Positions 7,240 to 14,835 of a DNA stretch of 64,000 bases are shown here, in pieces. The position numbers and the translations under genes were made by a program. Below the pieces are notes generated by a model that was not told the DNA's origin, did no database searches, and saw nothing but the letters and a program-made list of their open reading frames with translations. Origin of the DNA: Falseniella ignava CCUG 37419 (lineage in GTDB: Bacteria > Bacillota > Bacilli > Lactobacillales > Aerococcaceae); contig NZ_JH932301.1 of NCBI RefSeq assembly GCF_000301055.1, forward strand, positions 155,959 through 219,958. Reading direction: 5' to 3'. How positions within the stretch are numbered: the first letter of the stretch is position 1; each line of letters begins with the position of its first letter.

Positions 7240-8502
7240 ATGAGTAATTTATTAATTAGAAACGCACATATTAAAGACAACGAATCCGATAAAGATATTA
7301 AAGTCATTGACGGCATTATTGCTGAAATCGGAGAAAACTTAACGAACGAAGAAAAATTCGAAGAAATTGACTTGCAAGGTCAATCAATTCTACCGACACT
7401 GATTGAAAGTCATATCCATCCCGATAAAGCTTTCTTAGAAGAGCGTAAACCAAACGTCTCAGGGACACTTGACGAGGCGATGCGTAACACCGCTGAATTG
7501 AAATCAAAATACACTTATGAAGATGTATATAGCCGTGCAGAGCGTGTTATCCGCTGGTGTATTATGAATGGTTCAACGATTATGCGCGCGATTCCAGACG
7601 TGGACCCATTTGAGAAAACACTCGGCGTTCAAGTATTAGCAGATTTACGTGAAAAATATAAAGATGTGCTAGATATGCAAATTTGCTGCTTCCCACAAGA
7701 AGGAATCGTTCGTCACCCAGGTGTTTACGAAATGATGGAAGAATCGATTAAAATGGGTGCGGACGTTGTGGGGGGATGCCCTTATGCAGAAGATAACTTC
7801 GAAGGAACGAAGAAACATTTAGAAATGGTCTTTGACTTAGCACAAAAATATGACTTACCAATCGATATGCACGCAGACTTCGGTACGGATCCGAATGACC
7901 CAATGAACAACGTAGTAGAACTGATTGCCGATATGACCATCGAACGTGGTTGGGAAGGCCGTGTTTCATTAGGTCACGTAACCACTTTAGGTTCAGTTGA
8001 TGTAGACCGTGCAGCGCATATTTTCGATAAGTTAGCGAAAGCTCAAATTACAATTGTGCCACTTCCTGCAACCGATATGTTTATGAACGGTCAAGCAGAG
8101 CCAGTGAATACACCAAGAGCAATGGCTCCTGTTAAACGTATGCTAGCGAAAGGTGTCAACGTTGCATACTCTACGAACAATATTCGTAATGCCTTTACAC
8201 CTTTCAACAACGCAGACTTAATGGCGATTGGGTACTTACTTCAAGTTACACAACAAATGGGTTCAGCAACTGAACGTACAGCAGTCCTTGATATGGCAAC
8301 GTACAACCCAGCGAAGACCTTAGGCCTTCAAGATACTTACGGTATTGAAGTTGGTAAGAATGCGGACTTTGTTGTTTATGATAACAAAGACCTAAGTAAC
8401 TTAATTAACGATCAGCCGTTATTGAAATACGTTATTAAAAAAGGTGAAATTTTAGTTCAAAACGACCTAACAAGTAAGTTAGCACCAATTTTAGTAGACT
8501 AA
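7240..8502 (+). CDS. Cytosine-deaminase-like metal-dependent amidohydrolase
   Basis: A 420-residue TIM-barrel amidohydrolase. Visible metal-site elements are H-I-H-P-D-K near residue 62, D-M-H-A-D-F near 207 and L-G-H-V-T near 245. The position that carries the metal/catalytic Asp in E. coli cytosine deaminase appears here within Y-S-T-N-N-I-R-N, with Asn instead, so the chemistry may differ from classical deamination. The start at 7240 is chosen because it follows GAAAGAGAGAG and begins M-S-N-L-L-I-R-N, the usual N-terminus. It lies 34 bp after the SDR. It probably deaminates or opens an N-heterocycle imported by the NCS1 permease (inference). Confidence 0.8.
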   Translation: MSNLLIRNAHIKDNESDKDIKVIDGIIAEIGENLTNEEKFEEIDLQGQSILPTLIESHIHPDKAFLEERKPNVSGTLDEAMRNTAELKSKYTYEDVYSRAERVIRWCIMNGSTIMRAIPDVDPFEKTLGVQVLADLREKYKDVLDMQICCFPQEGIVRHPGVYEMMEESIKMGADVVGGCPYAEDNFEGTKKHLEMVFDLAQKYDLPIDMHADFGTDPNDPMNNVVELIADMTIERGWEGRVSLGHVTTLGSVDVDRAAHIFDKLAKAQITIVPLPATDMFMNGQAEPVNTPRAMAPVKRMLAKGVNVAYSTNNIRNAFTPFNNADLMAIGYLLQVTQQMGSATERTAVLDMATYNPAKTLGLQDTYGIEVGKNADFVVYDNKDLSNLINDQPLLKYVIKKGEILVQNDLTSKLAPILVD

Positions 8503-8529
8503 GAAATTTAACAGAAAGTAGGAAAAAAT

Positions 8530-9765
8530 TTGGTTGAAACGTTACTTAATAACAAAAAATTGACCGTTTCACCACATCCGCCTTATGATGCGCTTCAAGC
8601 ATTTGTTCGCGAGAACCATATTGCGCTAGAAGGTGCCGCTGAAGGGCCATTGAAAGGAATGGCCTTCGCGGTGAAGGATGTATTCGATATTGTTGGAAGT
8701 ACTTATTCGAATGGACATCCGATGTGGCTTCAAACGCATGAACCAGCTACTGAAACATCTAGTTTTATTGTGAACATGTTAGAAGCTGGAGCGGATTTAG
8801 TGGGGAAAACAATTTGTGATGAATTGTGCTACAGCATTAGTGGCGAGAATTGGAACTATGGGTCGCCATTAAACCCGCACGACCCACGCCGTTATTGCGG
8901 TGGATCATCAAGTGGGACAGGAGCTGCAGTAGCTGGCGGTTATGTGGACGTTGCTTTTGGTAGTGACTGCCTTGGATCCGTACGTGTTCCCGCAGCTTAC
9001 AACGGCGTCTTAGGCATCCGCCCGACACTTTATCGAGTAGATAATAGTGGTGAAGCTCCTTACTGCAAGTCGATGGATGTGTTAGGTTATGTCGCGCAAG
9101 ATCCAGACGTGTTCGAACAAGTATCTGAATTTATCTTAGGTGAAGACCAACATCAACAATCATTGAAGCGTCTCTTTATCCCGGTTGATTTATTAGATGT
9201 AGTAGATGACAATGTCCGCGAACATCTGAAATCGAGTATCGGGCGCATTAAAGGTTACTTCGATGAAGTGGTTGAAGGTAAGATTTGTCCAGGCGACTTG
9301 CAAGATTGGGTTAAAGTATTCCAGCATATTCAAGGCTATGAAGTGTGGGAGAGTTATGGAGGGTGGTACCGTAAGTATCGTCCGCAACTTTCTGAAGGAC
9401 CGGGAAGCCGTTTAGAATGGGCTTCAACTATTACTTACGCGCAGTATCAAGCGGCTCTTGAAGCGCGCGAAGAAATTATTAAGCAAGTGGATCAAGTGAT
9501 TACCGAGGATACAGTGGTTGTATTACCAACGGCAGCATCGATTGCACCGCTAAGAACAGATAGTGAAGAATCCATTAATCATACACGACTGCAATCAAGT
9601 CAGTTGCTCTGTATTTCACCACTATCAGGCGTTCCGCAAGTGACGCTACCGATTGCGACAATGGAAGAAGTTCCACTCGGAGTCTCATTATTGAGTCCAA
9701 GACACAGTGATTTACAACTAGTGAAGCTAGCTTGCCAAATCACACAAGATTACTTAAAAACTTAA
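8530..9765 (+). CDS. Amidase (amidase-signature family)
   Basis: A 411-residue amidase. The catalytic Lys lies in A-V-K-D-V-F-D near 50. The Ser-rich signature is G-G-S-S-S-G-T-G-A-A near 126, and the nucleophile region is G-S-D-C-L-G-S-V-R-V-P-A near 149. It starts with TTG after AGTAGGAAAA; no ATG lies close by. Length is slightly short for the family. It hydrolyses a linear amide or carbamoyl amide. Its place between the amidohydrolase and the permease suggests it acts on the ring-opened product. Confidence 0.82.
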   Translation: MVETLLNNKKLTVSPHPPYDALQAFVRENHIALEGAAEGPLKGMAFAVKDVFDIVGSTYSNGHPMWLQTHEPATETSSFIVNMLEAGADLVGKTICDELCYSISGENWNYGSPLNPHDPRRYCGGSSSGTGAAVAGGYVDVAFGSDCLGSVRVPAAYNGVLGIRPTLYRVDNSGEAPYCKSMDVLGYVAQDPDVFEQVSEFILGEDQHQQSLKRLFIPVDLLDVVDDNVREHLKSSIGRIKGYFDEVVEGKICPGDLQDWVKVFQHIQGYEVWESYGGWYRKYRPQLSEGPGSRLEWASTITYAQYQAALEAREEIIKQVDQVITEDTVVVLPTAASIAPLRTDSEESINHTRLQSSQLLCISPLSGVPQVTLPIATMEEVPLGVSLLSPRHSDLQLVKLACQITQDYLKT

Positions 9766-9811
9766 AAATAAAGTGCCTTTGTGGCATCGATGAGAGAAGT
9801 GAGGAATTTAT

Positions 9812-11269
9812 ATGACATCACGTGAAACCATCATCACCCAAGAGATGATTCAAGAATATCAACGTCGTGGTTACACGACGGAGGAGTTACTTCCGAAGAC
9901 GTCCGAAAAACGTAACATGGACAAGAAGAACTTCTTTACATTATGGATGGGGAATCTCCACAATATTCCAAACTATGCTTCAGCTGGAGGCTTCCTAGTA
10001 TTAGGGATTGCGCCATTTAATATTATGTTAGCTCTTGTACTTGGAGCTATTTTAGCGGGGCTAGTGTTAGCGCTGAATGGTCGCGCCAGTGCCAAATATG
10101 GGATTCCATTTTCAATGCGGCTGCGTGCAACCTATGGGGATAAAGGAGCGAAGTTACCGGGAGCGCTCCGGGGAATCGTTGTTGCGATTGCTTGGTTTGC
10201 ACTGCAGACATTTACCGGATCACAAGCACTCCTAATTCTAGTGGCTAAATTATGGCCAGGTGTGATGAATATCGGGGGTGGAGCATCCTTCTTGGGATTA
10301 TCTGTCCCAGGTTGGATTATGTTTATCTTATTCTGGCTAGCGAACTTATGGATTGGTCTGAGCGGAGGCGAATTTTTAAATAAATTCAACACCATCTTAA
10401 CCATCCTAATTTACGTTCTATTTATCGGAATGGGAATTTGGGGATTTGTCGTTGGCGGAGGCTTCGGTCCAATAATGAGCTATGCGGTTGAAAACGCAGC
10501 GGCAGCACCGAAAACAACCTTCGGTTATCTACTCATTATGAATGCGGTACTGGCATTCTGGGCGGCACCGACGGTAAGTGTAGGGGACTTTGCCCAACAT
10601 GCAACGTCTGACGAAGCACAATTTAAAGGGCAAATCTTAGGTTTGGTAGTTGGCTACATTGTCTTTGCCTTTACAAGTATGTTTATCTTTATTGGAAGTG
10701 CCATCCATTATGGTGTAGCACAATGGGATGTTTTAGGCGTAATTAACTCATGGGATAGTTTACCAGCCGCAGTATTGGCTTCACTAATCTTACTACTGAT
10801 TACTGTGAACTCGAACGCGGTTGCGAATATTATTCCAGCGGCTTATCAATTAGTAGCCTTATTCCCACAAAAAATTAATTACCGTTCAGGTGTAATCATT
10901 GCAAGTATTCTAGCGGTTGTGATTATGCCATGGAAACTCATGGAAAATCCAGACAGTATTTATACATTTTTAAATGCAATTGGAGCCATCTTAGGTCCAG
11001 TAACAGGGGTCATGTTATACCAATACTATGGTATTGATAAGCAAGAGATCGACTTAGATCAATTATACTTTGAAACAGGTCAACCATCGAAGTATCGCGG
11101 AACCAATGTCAAAGCGTATATTGCAACACTCGTAGGACTGATTGTCTCGCTAAGTGGAATGTTTATCCCAGCATTGAGCCTCTTCACCGAACTATCATGG
11201 TTCTCAGGCTTTATTGTAGCAGGGTTCGTGTATGCTATCCTTTCAATGAATCAAAAAGAAACAATCTAA
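9812..11269 (+). CDS. NCS1-family nucleobase/allantoin permease
   Basis: A 485-residue multi-spanning protein with about twelve hydrophobic segments, of the purine-cytosine / allantoin permease family. A conserved N-terminal stretch after about residue 40 has L-W-M-G-N-L-H-N-I-P-N-Y, and helix 3 carries the small-residue-rich pattern with F-A-L-Q-T-F-T-G. NCS1 proteins are cation or proton symporters for cytosine, allantoin, hydantoins and related compounds. This fits import of the cluster's substrate, whose identity cannot be read from the sequence. Confidence 0.85.
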   Translation: MTSRETIITQEMIQEYQRRGYTTEELLPKTSEKRNMDKKNFFTLWMGNLHNIPNYASAGGFLVLGIAPFNIMLALVLGAILAGLVLALNGRASAKYGIPFSMRLRATYGDKGAKLPGALRGIVVAIAWFALQTFTGSQALLILVAKLWPGVMNIGGGASFLGLSVPGWIMFILFWLANLWIGLSGGEFLNKFNTILTILIYVLFIGMGIWGFVVGGGFGPIMSYAVENAAAAPKTTFGYLLIMNAVLAFWAAPTVSVGDFAQHATSDEAQFKGQILGLVVGYIVFAFTSMFIFIGSAIHYGVAQWDVLGVINSWDSLPAAVLASLILLLITVNSNAVANIIPAAYQLVALFPQKINYRSGVIIASILAVVIMPWKLMENPDSIYTFLNAIGAILGPVTGVMLYQYYGIDKQEIDLDQLYFETGQPSKYRGTNVKAYIATLVGLIVSLSGMFIPALSLFTELSWFSGFIVAGFVYAILSMNQKETI

Positions 11270-11294
11270 AAATAATATTATGGAGGAATTAACT

Positions 11295-12233
11295 ATGAAA
11301 ATCGCAATTGTCGGCGCAGGTGCTATGGGTGCACTATATGGTGTTGTCTTACAAGATAAAGGGCACGACGTATACTTAATCGATACCGATCAAGCGCATG
11401 TTGATGCAATGAATAAAAATGGCGTTGTCTTCAACCACGTTATTGATCATGAAGTTAAGACTTATCCGGTTAAAGCTTTCTCAGATTCAAAAGACATCCA
11501 AGAAAAAATTGACTTGCTTATCATCTTAGTTAAAGGCTATGTTACAGATGTCGCGATGGAAGCGAACAAGCACTTAATCGATGAAAATACGATTGTGTTA
11601 ACTTTACAAAATGGGGCAGGAAACATCGAGAAAATCGAAAAATACGTTCCAAGAGAGCAAATCTTGGCAGGAACGACTTCAACAGCTGGATTTATTACTG
11701 AACCAGGCCATATTGACCATACAGGTAATGGTGGAACGCATATTGGAGAAATTAACGGTGGACGTACAGAGCGAATCGAAAAAATCCAAGAATTATTTGT
11801 AGATCCACGCTTAGGTGAATCCATTGTTGATGAGAACGTTATGAGCTTAATTTGGGAAAAACTTATTGCGAACAGTGGTATTAACTCAGTCGGTTCATTA
11901 ACTTACTTGAAGAACGGTGAAGCGTTAGATTCTGACGAGAAGAACTGGTTATTCGATCGCATTACTGAAGAAGCATTAGCAGTAGCAGATAAAGAAGGTA
12001 TTAAGTTAAGCTTCAATGACTCTGAAGGAATTAAGAAAGTATGTCGCGCGACCGCAGAAAACCGTACATCCATGATGATTGACGTGTTGAACAAGCGTAA
12101 GACAGAAATTGATTCCATTAACGGTGAAATTGTACGTCAAGGACGCAAGCATAATATTCCAACACCAATTAACGAAGCATTAGTGAACTTAGTACACTTA
12201 AAAGAGAAAAGTTATTTAGAGTTTGGTGAGTAA
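11295..12233 (+). CDS. Ketopantoate-reductase-like (ApbA/PanE) protein
   Basis: A 312-residue protein with an N-terminal Rossmann motif (I-A-I-V-G-A-G-A-M-G) and the PanE-type C-terminal helical domain (W-E-K-L-I-A-N-S-G-I-N-S). The start at 11295 follows TATGGAGGAA. Bona fide PanE reduces ketopantoate with NADPH. Within a nitrogen-heterocycle cluster it more likely reduces another 2-oxo acid intermediate (inference). It lies between the permease and a metal chaperone. Confidence 0.78.
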   Translation: MKIAIVGAGAMGALYGVVLQDKGHDVYLIDTDQAHVDAMNKNGVVFNHVIDHEVKTYPVKAFSDSKDIQEKIDLLIILVKGYVTDVAMEANKHLIDENTIVLTLQNGAGNIEKIEKYVPREQILAGTTSTAGFITEPGHIDHTGNGGTHIGEINGGRTERIEKIQELFVDPRLGESIVDENVMSLIWEKLIANSGINSVGSLTYLKNGEALDSDEKNWLFDRITEEALAVADKEGIKLSFNDSEGIKKVCRATAENRTSMMIDVLNKRKTEIDSINGEIVRQGRKHNIPTPINEALVNLVHLKEKSYLEFGE

Positions 12234-12275
12234 TCACTAGATTATTAAAAACATCCATAGAAAGGAGTCTGCACA

Positions 12276-13280
12276 GTGAATCCAATTCCTGTTACGTTAT
12301 TAAGTGGATTTTTAGGTTCGGGTAAGACCACACTACTCAATCAAATTATTAAAACCAATCAATCCGACCAGATTTTTGTGATTATGAATGAATTTGGTGA
12401 GATTAGTATTGATTCTCAATTATTGTATGAGATTGACGAGACACAAGTATTTCAGCTCAACAATGGCTGTATGTGCTGTGTTGCCAATAATGAGATGAAA
12501 AGTACTTTTGCCAAAATTATGACCTTAATCGATCAACAACAAGTTCAGATTGATCAAATTGTGATTGAACTGAGTGGATTAGCGGATCCTGAACCGGTGA
12601 TTCAGACGATTACGGAGACACCTTTCTTATGTGATTATTTCTATTTGGATTCAGTCTATACCTTAATTGATTCGCAAAATGGCGCTCATCAATTGGATGA
12701 GTATGAAGAATTAACTTCTCAAATTCTCTATGCGGACAAGTTACTTTTTACGAAAAATCATCCGAATGATTTGGAAAAATTAGTCGAACGAATTCGTCAA
12801 ATTAATCCCTTTGTTCCAATGGAGACAGTGGAGTTAAATAGTCAAACGGCGAAGCATTACTTACACCGAAATTTATTTGGACAAAAACCAGTGGAGTTTG
12901 ATGCGCATTTGAATCAATGGCTAGAAAATTATCACCAACATGCTGACGATCATGGCCATCATCACCATCACAGTGATTTGACTAGCTTTGCAATTGAAGT
13001 TGAGGAAGGCTTGACAGCCACCCAAGTGGAACAATGGTTGGAGTACTTAATCAATCGATATGGTAAGGACTTAGTTCGTTATAAAGGGTTTATAGCTGTA
13101 GAGTCTTTTGAGCATCAGTTGATTGTTCAAGGGGTCCATCAATGGTTCCAACTTGATCGAGGAAGATTATGGGAGCCAGAGGAGCCACGCGTGAGTCGGA
13201 TGGTCTTTATTGGACGGCAACTCGATCCAGACCATATCAAGCAAACGCTGTTAGATCCAACGTTAATCGAAGTCAAATAG
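12276..13280 (+). CDS. CobW/G3E-family metallochaperone GTPase
   Basis: A 334-residue protein with a GTG start after AGAAAGGAG. Walker A is G-F-L-G-S-G-K-T-T near residue 11. The metal-binding C-x-C-C motif lies in N-G-C-M-C-C near 64, and a histidine-rich segment (H-G-H-H-H-H-H) near 227 precedes the CobW C-terminal domain. Such GTPases deliver Zn or other metals to client enzymes. The nearby amidohydrolase is the obvious metal-requiring candidate (inference). Confidence 0.85.
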   Translation: MNPIPVTLLSGFLGSGKTTLLNQIIKTNQSDQIFVIMNEFGEISIDSQLLYEIDETQVFQLNNGCMCCVANNEMKSTFAKIMTLIDQQQVQIDQIVIELSGLADPEPVIQTITETPFLCDYFYLDSVYTLIDSQNGAHQLDEYEELTSQILYADKLLFTKNHPNDLEKLVERIRQINPFVPMETVELNSQTAKHYLHRNLFGQKPVEFDAHLNQWLENYHQHADDHGHHHHHSDLTSFAIEVEEGLTATQVEQWLEYLINRYGKDLVRYKGFIAVESFEHQLIVQGVHQWFQLDRGRLWEPEEPRVSRMVFIGRQLDPDHIKQTLLDPTLIEVK

Positions 13281-13292
13281 AAGGGAATCCAG

Positions 13293-13901
13293 ATGAAAAA
13301 GACAAAGATTCCAACCACTTGTTGGTCGGACGCAACAAAAGGTCAAGGGAATTTACCGAGTGCAATCCAGGCGCTAGATCCAACAACTTATCTGGAAGGA
13401 CCGGCTTATCCAGTCCAACTAGTCAAAGGTGATAATTTAGATTTAATCGAAGCGATTTTACAAGCACCTACGGGTAGTGTATTGGTGGTGAATGCTGCCG
13501 AGAATACTTCCACGGCGATCATTGGAGACAACTATGCCGCCGCAGCGAAAGCGCTAGGGATCGCAGGGATCGTTACTGATGGCCTTGTTAGAGATTATCA
13601 AGAGATTATCGATTTGAATCTCCCTATTTTTTGTATAGGGCACTGCGCTCGTTCACCGAAGAAACAAGGTGGTGGTCAGCAAAATAGGGCGATTGTGATC
13701 GGAGATGTTGACATTCATCCTGGAGATTATATTGTCGGAGACTGCAATGGGGTGATAGTTATTCCGCCAGATCAAGTTGAGACGGTTAGAGAACAAGCCC
13801 AACTGAAGGATCAGCGTGATGAAGCAACGAGTCAACGAATCCAAGATAATCCGCAAGCAGCACAAGCTTATTTAGAAGAGCTCGTTGCAAAATTCCGCTA
13901 A
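13293..13901 (+). CDS. RraA-family aldolase/decarboxylase-like protein
   Basis: A 202-residue RraA/demethylmenaquinone-methyltransferase-like fold. The key segment G-I-V-T-D-G-L-V-R-D near residues 91-100 carries the Asp/Arg residues that bind metal and pyruvate-type substrates in 4-hydroxy-4-methyl-2-oxoglutarate aldolases. G-D-Y-I-V-G-D near 149 is also typical. It starts 12 bp after the CobW gene and is the last gene before a bidirectional terminator. It probably cleaves or decarboxylates a 2-oxo acid made by the pathway; RNase E inhibition is not relevant here. Confidence 0.8.
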   Translation: MKKTKIPTTCWSDATKGQGNLPSAIQALDPTTYLEGPAYPVQLVKGDNLDLIEAILQAPTGSVLVVNAAENTSTAIIGDNYAAAAKALGIAGIVTDGLVRDYQEIIDLNLPIFCIGHCARSPKKQGGGQQNRAIVIGDVDIHPGDYIVGDCNGVIVIPPDQVETVREQAQLKDQRDEATSQRIQDNPQAAQAYLEELVAKFR

Positions 13902-13930
13902 TAAGATTCCATAAAAATTAAAATTAAAAA

Positions 13931-13965
13931 CGTTCTGAATGGAAATCCGTTCAGAACGCTTTTTT
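13931..13965. terminator. Bidirectional terminator between convergent operons
   Basis: A 12-bp stem (CGTTCTGAATGG / CCGTTCAGAACG, one G-U) with an AAAT loop has T tracts in both directions. It lies between the RraA-like gene and the convergent allH gene. Confidence 0.88.
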
Positions 13966-13977
13966 ATTTAGTCTGAT

Positions 13978-14835
13978 TCAACTTGCGATCAGTTCGGTCA
14001 AATAGAAAGCAGCTCCCGCTAACATATCGTAACCGGACGTATGACCGTAGTGTTGAATGTGTTGAATGGCTTGTTGTAGTTGATTGGTGTCATTCTTTTG
14101 AATGGCTAGCATTAGCTGAATCCAAGGTCGACTCGCTTGCCCTGCTAGGACTGCTCGATAATAGGCCGAACTAACAGAGGTCGTCTGTCGTTCTTTCGAA
14201 GCTACTCGAACGGCAGATTGAAAGACGGGCGGTTGGTTCAGAGCTTGTTCAAAAATCAGTATCCCTTGTAAAAAGTCATCCCCGGAAGGGGTTAACCCTA
14301 TCCCAGCTCCGATAAAAGGTAAGACCGCTGCTTGCCTCTGCTCTTGTGTTTCGGCACTCTTTAATGCATCCAACATTCCATCAAGTTGTTCCAAGGGTAG
14401 TCCTGTTGATTCGAGCGCTATTTGCGCGTTTAAGCGACTACTCACTTCAGTTTGAGCCAATTGTTTAAAAGTTAAGGTAGGAATGGACAGTGATTCAACC
14501 ATTGTTTCGCGAATAATCAGTTGAATCGGTTGAGGACGTCGATACAACGTCCACTGATGTGGCTCGCACTTAATGAGCATCCCTGGCTTGATATAATCGA
14601 TCAGCGAACGCGAATGTGTGAGTGCAACTTGACAGCCAATCGGTGATAATTGATCTGGCTGCATGGCTGAGACATAGATGAGCTGTTGTTGGATGTTCAG
14701 ATTAAAGCCATTTTGGAAGATGGATCCCACCTTGCCAACCCAACCGGACTGAGTCAATGGATGAATCCACTGACTCAGTAGGATTTGGGCTTCAATCTTA
14801 GAGTGCGTCAACATCGATGCCGAGGTGTTCAGCAT
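13978..14835 (-). CDS. allH: AllH-like subunit (DUF2877), oxamate carbamoyltransferase
   Basis: A 285-residue DUF2877 protein. Recognisable features are the G-I-G-L-T-P-S-G-D-D-F-L-Q-G stretch near residue 185 and a G-H-T-S-G-Y-D-M-L segment near the C-terminus. In E. coli, AllH (YlbF) works with AllF (FdrA) and AllG (YlbE) as oxamate carbamoyltransferase, converting oxalurate and phosphate to oxamate and carbamoyl phosphate. The gene overlaps the end of the AllF-AllG fusion by 38 bp (start 14835; an alternative at 14814 also overlaps), which indicates translational coupling. Confidence 0.75.
   Translation of the reverse strand: MLNTSASMLTHSKIEAQILLSQWIHPLTQSGWVGKVGSIFQNGFNLNIQQQLIYVSAMQPDQLSPIGCQVALTHSRSLIDYIKPGMLIKCEPHQWTLYRRPQPIQLIIRETMVESLSIPTLTFKQLAQTEVSSRLNAQIALESTGLPLEQLDGMLDALKSAETQEQRQAAVLPFIGAGIGLTPSGDDFLQGILIFEQALNQPPVFQSAVRVASKERQTTSVSSAYYRAVLAGQASRPWIQLMLAIQKNDTNQLQQAIQHIQHYGHTSGYDMLAGAAFYLTELIAS

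Noticed and set aside
13169..13432. 87-codon frame overlapping the CobW/RraA junction
   Set aside because: It lies in another frame of two well-supported genes and has no site or family features.
13293..13901. RNase E activity regulator or menaquinone methyltransferase
   Set aside because: The conserved D-G-x-x-R-D and the catabolic context favour an aldolase/decarboxylase-type role; the older names are misnomers for this family.
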